Both the position numbers and the translations under genes were made by a program. DNA of 5,983 nt from AG-12 sp027319585 (lineage in GTDB: Bacteria > Chloroflexota > Dormibacteria > Aeolococcales > Bog-877), in contig DAHVMY010000070.1 of the NCBI GenBank assembly GCA_027319585.1, positions 1 to 5,983 of the forward strand, in the 5' to 3' direction. Of this stretch, positions 1-4,279 are shown one piece after another. Each line of letters starts with the position of its first letter. Within the stretch, counting starts at the first letter, position 1. The notes beneath the pieces were generated by a model. The model was not told where the DNA came from. It ran no database searches and was given only the letters and a program-made list of their open reading frames with translations.

Positions 1-1
1 G

Positions 2-67
2 ATCGCCCCGGAGCCCACCGCCTTCAGCGGTGGTCCTCAGACCCGTGTCGCATTTGTCACAGTTTGA
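2..67 (+). CDS. Possible C-terminal tail of a gene entering from the left, perhaps a transposase
   Basis: A frame open from base 2 runs 21 codons to a TGA at 65-67 and encodes a tail with the segment PEPTAFSGG. The stem-loop at 15-33 lies inside this frame. In IS200/IS605 elements the right-end hairpin often lies in or just after the 3' end of tnpB, so this may be the last residues of a TnpB-like protein on the plus strand. That is inference from the hairpin and its position. The peptide is too short to identify, and an open frame of this length also occurs by chance at this GC content. It could equally be noncoding. Confidence 0.2.
   Translation: MAPEPTAFSGGPQTRVAFVTV
15..33 (+). repeat. 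Perfect 7-bp stem-loop with CTTCA loop, IS200/IS605-end-like
   Basis: CCACCGC at 15-21 pairs perfectly with GCGGTGG at 27-33 around the 5-base loop CTTCA. The form (GC-rich stem preceded by GAGCC, with a CTTCAG or CTTTAG string at the loop) is that of subterminal hairpins at the right ends of IS200/IS605-family elements, read in the sense of tnpB. In that family the hairpin is recognised by the TnpA Y1 transposase and forms part of the TnpB-associated omega RNA. The rest of the element would lie left of the window. There is no T-tract after it, so a classical intrinsic terminator is less likely. Confidence 0.4.
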
Positions 68-200
68 GGAACGGTCTTCGGGCCGATCTCCCCGGGAACC
101 GCTGCGGGTGAACGCGCGAAGTCGCCACGCGCCCATCCTCGCTGGCGCCATGGGCCGAACGGGAGGAACCTGCCCGCCGGAGCCGCACTGGCCCGAACCT

Positions 201-242
201 CCCTGCCGGACGCTTTTCTGGTGCCGGTCGGGGACGGCAGGG
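201..242 (-). terminator. Weak candidate terminator hairpin after the glucosaminidase gene
   Basis: CCCTGCCG at 201-208 is the exact reverse complement of CGGCAGGG at 235-242, enclosing a 26-base loop that can form a small inner CCGG pairing. It begins 30 bases past the stop codon of the minus-strand glucosaminidase gene, where a terminator is expected. No T-run follows on the minus strand and the loop is long, so it would be a non-canonical terminator or only a transcript-end structure. Confidence 0.2.
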
Positions 243-251
243 GTCGCGACC
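242..251. repeat. GGTCGCGACC palindrome, copy 1
   Basis: A perfect 10-bp palindrome centred on TCGCGA, 21 bases beyond the glucosaminidase stop. The same 10-mer occurs twice more in the window, both times just upstream of the same gene (1577-1586 and 1589-1598). It could be a protein-binding site, a small repeat family, or coincidence in GC-rich DNA. Confidence 0.4.
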
Positions 252-272
252 GGACGGAGCGCGGCGGCGCGA

Positions 273-1517
273 TCAGCCCGGAGTCGACTGCAGCAGATCC
301 CCGATCTGAGCGATCTTGGTAGCCCACGAGGGGTCGCTGGCGTAGTCAACACTCATGCCTGCCACCGTGGGACCGTTGTAGAACTGACCGGTCGGCACCG
401 ACCCCGGCTGGCCGGGGTAGTTGGGTACCTCCGAGCCGGGCGGGGTGAGATAGTAGACCGACACGTACCAGGAGACGAAGCTGATGCACGCCTGATCGCT
501 GGGGAAGGAGGCCCCATCGCCGAAGGGGTTGGCGTCGAAGGCGTTGAAGCCGAAGAGGTTGTGCTTCTGGGTGTAAAGGGTGGAGGTGCCCCAGCCCGTC
601 TCCAAGACGGCGTCCGACACCAGGTAGATCGCGCTCACGTGGTTGGTCTGCTGGGCGGCCAGGAAGTAGCCGGCGTCCGCCGCCAGAGGCGTGCCCTGGA
701 GGAAGTTCTCGATCTGACCAAGGGTGATTCCGCTGGGGTCGGTCAGGTTGGTGGTGGTGCTGAAGACCCCCTCCGCCCCGCTGGGAGGAGGCGCGGCCGG
801 GGTGGGGCTGCTGGCCGGCGTTGGCGCAGGAGTCGCGGTCGGCGATGGTGTGGGAGGCGGCGCGGGAGCCGGGGTTCTGCTGGGCGCAGCGGGCGTGGTC
901 GCCGGCTTGGTTCGGTGGACGGTACTACCAGGCGCGGATGGGGTGGCCTTGGCCGTCGTCGTCGGTCGGGTGGCGGCAGGTGGGTTGGCGGCCTGGAAAG
1001 CCGCGACCAGCTCCTCCGCGCGGAGCCGGTTCTCGGTCGCCAGCGCGCGGGCTGTCTCCAGCTGCAGGCGCCGCTGGCTCTGGCGCTGGGCGGCAATGGT
1101 GGCCGCGATCTGGTTCACCGCGGCCTTCTCGGCGCCGGTGATCCGGGACAGCGTGATCTGGGTGTCCAGCGCCTGACTCAGCGACCCGCTGGCCAGCACC
1201 TCCAGCAGTCCGTTCGGCGTCCCGGTGTACTCGGCTGAGATCAGGGCCGCCAGCTGGGCGCGGGCTCGCCCGATCTCAGCCCGTTCGGCTCGGAGCTGCC
1301 CTCTGACGGTCTGCACCTGCTTCAGCAGGAGCAGCTCTCGAGCCTTGGCACGGTCCACCAGCTGACTCAGCCGGGTGACCGCCGATGGTTTGGAGGTCGC
1401 CGTAGGGGCACTGGCCAACGCTGAGCTCAGCCCGGTTGCGCCCAGGATGCCGACCGCCGCAGCCAGGGTGCCGATCAGGGCAAGCGCCTGCCGCAGCAAC
1501 CTCCTCTTGCCTTCCAC
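273..1517 (-). CDS. Secreted N-acetylglucosaminidase: CwlO-like coiled coil plus GH73 domain
   Basis: A predicted exported peptidoglycan hydrolase of 414 residues that would cut glycan strands after N-acetylglucosamine. Residues 1-37 form a signal peptide: basic start MEGKRRLLRQ, hydrophobic core 11-30, likely cleavage near the ALASA run. Residues 46-175 form a coiled coil that includes a YTGTPNGLLEVLASGSLSQA stretch (97-116) typical of the N-terminal region of CwlO/PcsB hydrolases. Residues 177-247 are a Pro/Thr/Ala linker suited to crossing the wall. Residues 262-410 match GH73/glucosaminidase domains: AVLETGWGTS (303-312) carries the likely catalytic Glu306, followed by KHNLFGF (318-324) and a final WATKIAQIGDLL helix. 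The start is a GTG with no strong Shine-Dalgarno; it gives a proper signal-peptide n-region. The gene lies 93 bp downstream of the kinase-like gene on the same strand, so it may share its transcript or have its own promoter. CwlO-type coiled coils normally carry NlpC/P60 endopeptidases, so this pairing is unusual. Confidence 0.88.
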   Translation of the reverse strand: MEGKRRLLRQALALIGTLAAAVGILGATGLSSALASAPTATSKPSAVTRLSQLVDRAKARELLLLKQVQTVRGQLRAERAEIGRARAQLAALISAEYTGTPNGLLEVLASGSLSQALDTQITLSRITGAEKAAVNQIAATIAAQRQSQRRLQLETARALATENRLRAEELVAAFQAANPPAATRPTTTAKATPSAPGSTVHRTKPATTPAAPSRTPAPAPPPTPSPTATPAPTPASSPTPAAPPPSGAEGVFSTTTNLTDPSGITLGQIENFLQGTPLAADAGYFLAAQQTNHVSAIYLVSDAVLETGWGTSTLYTQKHNLFGFNAFDANPFGDGASFPSDQACISFVSWYVSVYYLTPPGSEVPNYPGQPGSVPTGQFYNGPTVAGMSVDYASDPSWATKIAQIGDLLQSTPG

Positions 1518-1568
1518 CCGGCCAATTCTTGGGGCGGGCCGCGCCAGCCCAGCCCCTCGTCGCAGCCC

Positions 1569-1595
1569 CGCGACCTGGTCGCGACCCAGGTCGCG
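1569..1595. repeat. 27-bp interrupted palindrome in the spacer upstream of the glucosaminidase gene
   Basis: CGCGACCTGG at 1569-1578 pairs perfectly with CCAGGTCGCG at 1586-1595, leaving a 7-base loop that itself contains TCGCGA. It starts 16 bases after the kinase-like gene stop and lies 52 bases before the glucosaminidase start, both read on the minus strand. As RNA it would be a very stable 10-bp hairpin, but it has no T-tract. It could be an attenuating or terminating hairpin, an RNA-stabilising structure, or an operator for a dimeric regulator acting on the glucosaminidase gene. Confidence 0.55.
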
Positions 1596-1598
1596 ACC
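1577..1598. repeat. Two tandem GGTCGCGACC palindromes, 12-bp period (copies 2 and 3)
   Basis: GGTCGCGACC occurs at 1577-1586 and again at 1589-1598, separated by CA, so the repeat period is 12 bp, about one helical turn. They are embedded in the larger palindrome at 1569-1595. The block is also flanked by a 9-bp direct repeat CGTCGCAGC at 1558-1566 and 1600-1608. Phased palindromes of this kind are typical of cooperative operator sites; no regulator for them is visible here. Confidence 0.5.
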
Positions 1599-1610
1599 GC
1601 GTCGCAGCGG

Positions 1611-3242
1611 CTATCCCGGGCAGGAGGAACCCGGAGGCGTGATCAGCAGCGGCGCGGAGGCCGCCATCCCTGGAGCGCCGGCGAGGGCCACCAGCCCGAC
1701 CGGGGTCGTGCTGGGAATGCTCACCTGCGGCTGGGCCTCCACATAGGTGTAGTAGGAGGGGGCGGGAATCTGCCCCGAGGCCACCTGGCTCACCGCCCCG
1801 GTACAGCGATCGACCAGGTCCAGGCGCCACGCGACGGTGGCGGCCGGGTGGGAGCTTAGGTTGGCTGTCACCGTGAAGGTGCAGCTCCCGGACCCGCTCG
1901 CGGGACAGCTGCCCGCCAGCTCGACATTGGAGACCGGTGGGTTGCTGGCGGGCCCAAGCAGCGGGATCTCCTGCAGTTGCAGCGGCGTCGGGGTTGGCGC
2001 GAGGCTGGGAGTCGGAGAAGCGGCCGGAGAGGGGAGCTGGGTTGGTGACGGCAGAACGGCCTGCGAGCGGGCAGGAGTCGGCCGCGCGGTACCCGGGCCA
2101 CCTCCGACGTGGTGGCCCGCAGTCGCCCTGAGCGCAAGGAAGGTGCCTCCGGCGAGGACCAAGAGCAGCACCACGGCCGCCGCCAAGAGTCCGGTCCAGA
2201 GCGACCTCGAAGTGGGCGCTGCGCGAACGATCTGGGACCGGCCCGGCGGCGTGGCGGCGTGGTTCCCCAGCGGCCGGGCTGGACGTTCGACGAGCGCCGA
2301 TGCGGTGCCGAGCGCGCGATCCGGCGGACGGGACGCCGCCCCCACCGCCGCAGCTGTGGCCACCGCCGCAGGGGCGATCGACTCCCCTGACGGGCCCTCA
2401 GCACCAGCGGCCTCGCGCGGCGCGGCGGCGAGACTGGCCGCCGTCACCCGCTGCTCCGCCAGGCGCGCCGCCAGCGCCTGCAACTGCCGGCGGACCTTGG
2501 CGCTGCGCGCTCCCCCGAGCTGCTCTCTTATGTGCCGGTGCCAGCGTCGGCTGAGCGCAGCGGCGGGGCGTGAGGTCGCGTCCTCCGCTTGGAGCAGCTC
2601 AAAGAAGGCGGCCGTGGTGGCCGGGGACGTCGAGCGGTGCCCGGCCGAGGCCGCCGCCTCCATGAGTTGACGGATGAGACTGACCGCTGCCTTGAGGTCG
2701 GAGCCGGCGTCGGCAGGGCGGGGATCGGGGGCCGCTAGCCTGACGAGTCCGTCCGCGGCTCCGATGAAGGCGGTGTCGAGTCCGATGTGCCGGTGGTGGG
2801 CCCCGTGGGCCTCCAGCTCGGCCACCGCCGCCAGCAGCCCGTCTCCGACCATGGCCGCCTGCTCCAACGTGAACGGCACCAGCCGCTGCAGAACTCGAAG
2901 GGATGGCCCCTCCACCTCCTCCTCAGCGACAGTCACCGACCCTTCGTCCAGCCGGGCCGCGACCGGGCGGGCCAGATGACGCGCGCTCACCTCACCGAGG
3001 CGCTGCAGTTCGGACCAGACCACCTGAGAATCGGCCCCTGCGGGCAGCCTGAGGGTCCTGACGGAGATCGAGCGCCCGTCGGGTAGCTCCACTCTGGCTG
3101 GAGGGTTGGCGGGCCGAGACCCCGCCTCGATCTCCAGCCTAGCCCCATCGCGAAACGAGATCAGCTCCAACTTCGTTTCCACCCTGCGGGAGGCGTAGTG
3201 TTGGCAGGGCCGTCGGACCGGCGGCTGTTCTGTGGGTGGCAT
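1611..3242 (-). CDS. Membrane-anchored pseudokinase with extracytoplasmic Cys-containing domain
   Basis: A predicted single-pass membrane protein of up to 543 residues. Residues about 47-235 follow the layout of a Ser/Thr protein kinase but lack its catalysis. The beta-3 segment ISVRTL (59-64) has Arg62 where the ATP-binding Lys is expected. A helix with Glu78 resembles helix C, and a hinge-like EEEVEGPSL (107-115) follows. The catalytic loop reads HRHIGLDT (150-157), so the HRD Asp is His152 and the following Lys and Asn are missing. The DFG position reads AAPDP. There is no glycine-rich loop. An Ala-rich region (255-345) leads to one transmembrane helix (347-371), then a Pro/Ser/Thr linker (383-420) and a C-terminal beta-rich domain (437-543) with Cys446, Cys454, Cys480 and Cys541, probably disulfide bonded outside the cell. 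It could be a scaffold or sensor, as MviN's kinase-like domain is in mycobacteria. The start is uncertain: ATG at 3242 leaves only 2 bp to mreB, whereas GTG at 3182 or TTG at 3170 (with GGTGG 8 bases upstream) would leave room for promoters. Confidence 0.72.
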   Translation of the reverse strand: MPPTEQPPVRRPCQHYASRRVETKLELISFRDGARLEIEAGSRPANPPARVELPDGRSISVRTLRLPAGADSQVVWSELQRLGEVSARHLARPVAARLDEGSVTVAEEEVEGPSLRVLQRLVPFTLEQAAMVGDGLLAAVAELEAHGAHHRHIGLDTAFIGAADGLVRLAAPDPRPADAGSDLKAAVSLIRQLMEAAASAGHRSTSPATTAAFFELLQAEDATSRPAAALSRRWHRHIREQLGGARSAKVRRQLQALAARLAEQRVTAASLAAAPREAAGAEGPSGESIAPAAVATAAAVGAASRPPDRALGTASALVERPARPLGNHAATPPGRSQIVRAAPTSRSLWTGLLAAAVVLLLVLAGGTFLALRATAGHHVGGGPGTARPTPARSQAVLPSPTQLPSPAASPTPSLAPTPTPLQLQEIPLLGPASNPPVSNVELAGSCPASGSGSCTFTVTANLSSHPAATVAWRLDLVDRCTGAVSQVASGQIPAPSYYTYVEAQPQVSIPSTTPVGLVALAGAPGMAASAPLLITPPGSSCPG

Positions 3243-3244
3243 AA
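3183..3244. promoter_or_regulatory. Probable divergent control region between mreB and the pseudokinase gene
   Basis: The two genes are head-to-head, so both promoters must lie here or inside the coding starts. A TTGGCA box at 3201-3206 resembles a plus-strand -35, but no good -10 follows at the usual spacing. GGTGG at 3235-3239, five bases before the GTG at 3245, is a modest ribosome binding site for mreB. If the pseudokinase starts at ATG 3242, most of this stretch is coding on the minus strand. The call rests mainly on gene arrangement. Confidence 0.35.
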
Positions 3245-4270
3245 GTGGGATTGCTCTCGGCCGACTTCGGGATCGACCTCGGCACCGCCAACACCGTGGT
3301 TTGCCGCGGTGACGGCACGATACTGCTCAACGAGCCTTCGGTGATGCTGGTTTCGCTGGGTTCGGACGGGAGCCGCAAGCCCATCCTGATCGGCCACCAG
3401 GCCCGAGAGCTCACCGGTCGGACCCCGGTCGGGATGACCACGGTGCGGCCGATCCGCGACGGCGTGGTCGCCGACCTCCAGTCGGCCAAGGGCTACATCG
3501 TGGCGGTGATCCACCAGGTGACCCGCCGGCCCTGGGAGCGCTTCCGCCCGCGTGCGATCTGCGGCGTTCCGGCGGGCGCCACCGCGCTGGAGCGCCAGGC
3601 GCTGATCGAGGCCCTCGAGGAGGGCGGGATCGGCAAGGCCGACCTCATCCCCGAGCCGGTGGCTGGCGCCATCGGCTGCGGCATCGACCCCCTGGAGGCG
3701 CGGGCGCACATGGTGGTCGACGTGGGCGGCGGCACTGCGGAGGTGACCGCGATCTGCTTCGGGGGCATCCTGGCGGCGAGCTCCTGCCGGATCGCCGGGG
3801 ACGAGATGACGGCGGCCCTCAATCAGTACCTGCGCCAGGAGCACCATCTGATCGTCGGCGAGCTGACCGCCGAGGACATCAAGATCAAGCTGCGCTCCTC
3901 CAACAACGGCTCCGGCCCGATCGTGGTCGAGGGACGGGACGTCTTCACCGGCAAGCCGCGGATGCAGACCCTGGACCCCGATGAGGCCACCCTGGCGATC
4001 CGGCCCACCGTCGACGGGATCGTCGACGCGCTTGCCTTCGTGCTCGATCAGCTGCCACCGCAGGCGGTCGGCGACATCATGCAGACCGGGGTGCTGGCGT
4101 TCGGAGGTGGGTCGCTGCTGGAGGGTTTCCAGAGTCACCTGGAGGAGGCCCTGGGCTTCTCCGTGGCGATGGCAGAGCGACCTCTCACCTGCGTCGCCGA
4201 GGGTGCCGCCAAGGCGCTGGCCTCCCCTCGGGTCATCGACGCCTTCAAGGGCGCGCCCCCCCAGTTCTGA
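3245..4270 (+). CDS. mreB: Rod-shape-determining actin homologue MreB
   Basis: A 341-residue bacterial actin that polymerises on ATP at the inner membrane face and guides lateral wall synthesis. The length is normal for MreB/Mbl (about 330-350). ATPase motifs are in order: phosphate-1 DFGIDLGTANTVV (7-19) followed by LNEPSV; RPIRDGVVADL (68-78); CGVPAGATALERQAL (106-120); PEPVAGAIG (136-144) with likely catalytic Glu137; phosphate-2 VVDVGGGTAEV (157-167); AGDEM (184-188); the adenosine motif FGGGSLLEG (286-294); and RPLTCVAEGAAKAL (312-325) near the C-terminus. It has no N-terminal amphipathic helix, as in many Gram-positive MreBs; the membrane-contact loop near RRPWERF (94-100) is more basic than usual. 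The GTG start is fixed by an in-frame TAA immediately upstream. No mreC or mreD follows; the gene ends 9 bp from the convergent PBP2 gene. An Mbl or MreBH-type paralogue cannot be excluded. Confidence 0.95.
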   Translation: MGLLSADFGIDLGTANTVVCRGDGTILLNEPSVMLVSLGSDGSRKPILIGHQARELTGRTPVGMTTVRPIRDGVVADLQSAKGYIVAVIHQVTRRPWERFRPRAICGVPAGATALERQALIEALEEGGIGKADLIPEPVAGAIGCGIDPLEARAHMVVDVGGGTAEVTAICFGGILAASSCRIAGDEMTAALNQYLRQEHHLIVGELTAEDIKIKLRSSNNGSGPIVVEGRDVFTGKPRMQTLDPDEATLAIRPTVDGIVDALAFVLDQLPPQAVGDIMQTGVLAFGGGSLLEGFQSHLEEALGFSVAMAERPLTCVAEGAAKALASPRVIDAFKGAPPQF

Positions 4271-4279
4271 GCAGCACCA

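Larger units (their letters stand above)
68..272. other. Gene-free spacer between the left-edge sequence and the glucosaminidase stop
   Basis: About 205 bases with no convincing gene. The open frames crossing it on both strands are Arg/Gly/Pro-rich and look like frames kept open by high GC. Structure that can be seen: an 8-bp inverted repeat at 201-208/235-242 and the palindrome GGTCGCGACC at 242-251, both described separately. I saw no convincing promoter or tRNA-like fold. Confidence 0.5.

Noticed and set aside
37..327. 96-residue minus-strand open frame downstream of and overlapping the glucosaminidase 3' end
   Set aside because: It overlaps the real gene in another frame, has no recognisable motif and is Arg/Pro/Ser-rich like other chance frames here.
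383..420. Amino-acid numbering region of Pro/Ser/Thr repeats in the kinase-like protein (DNA about 1983-2096) considered as a DNA tandem repeat
   Set aside because: The Pro-Thr/Ser pattern is a protein linker; the codons vary and no clean DNA repeat unit is visible.
30..1238. 402-residue plus-strand open frame antisense to the glucosaminidase gene
   Set aside because: Its composition is Arg/Gly-rich with no recognisable domain, and the minus strand encodes a clear signal peptide, coiled coil and GH73 domain over the same bases. It is a frame kept open by high GC.
3201..3229. TTGGCA as a full sigma-70 promoter for mreB
   Set aside because: At 17 bases beyond the -35-like box the sequence is GCTGTT, a poor -10, so only a general control region is called.
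3161..4138. 325-residue minus-strand open frame antisense to mreB
   Set aside because: The His/Asp/Gly/Arg-rich translation mirrors MreB codons and has no domain, while the plus strand holds every MreB ATPase motif.
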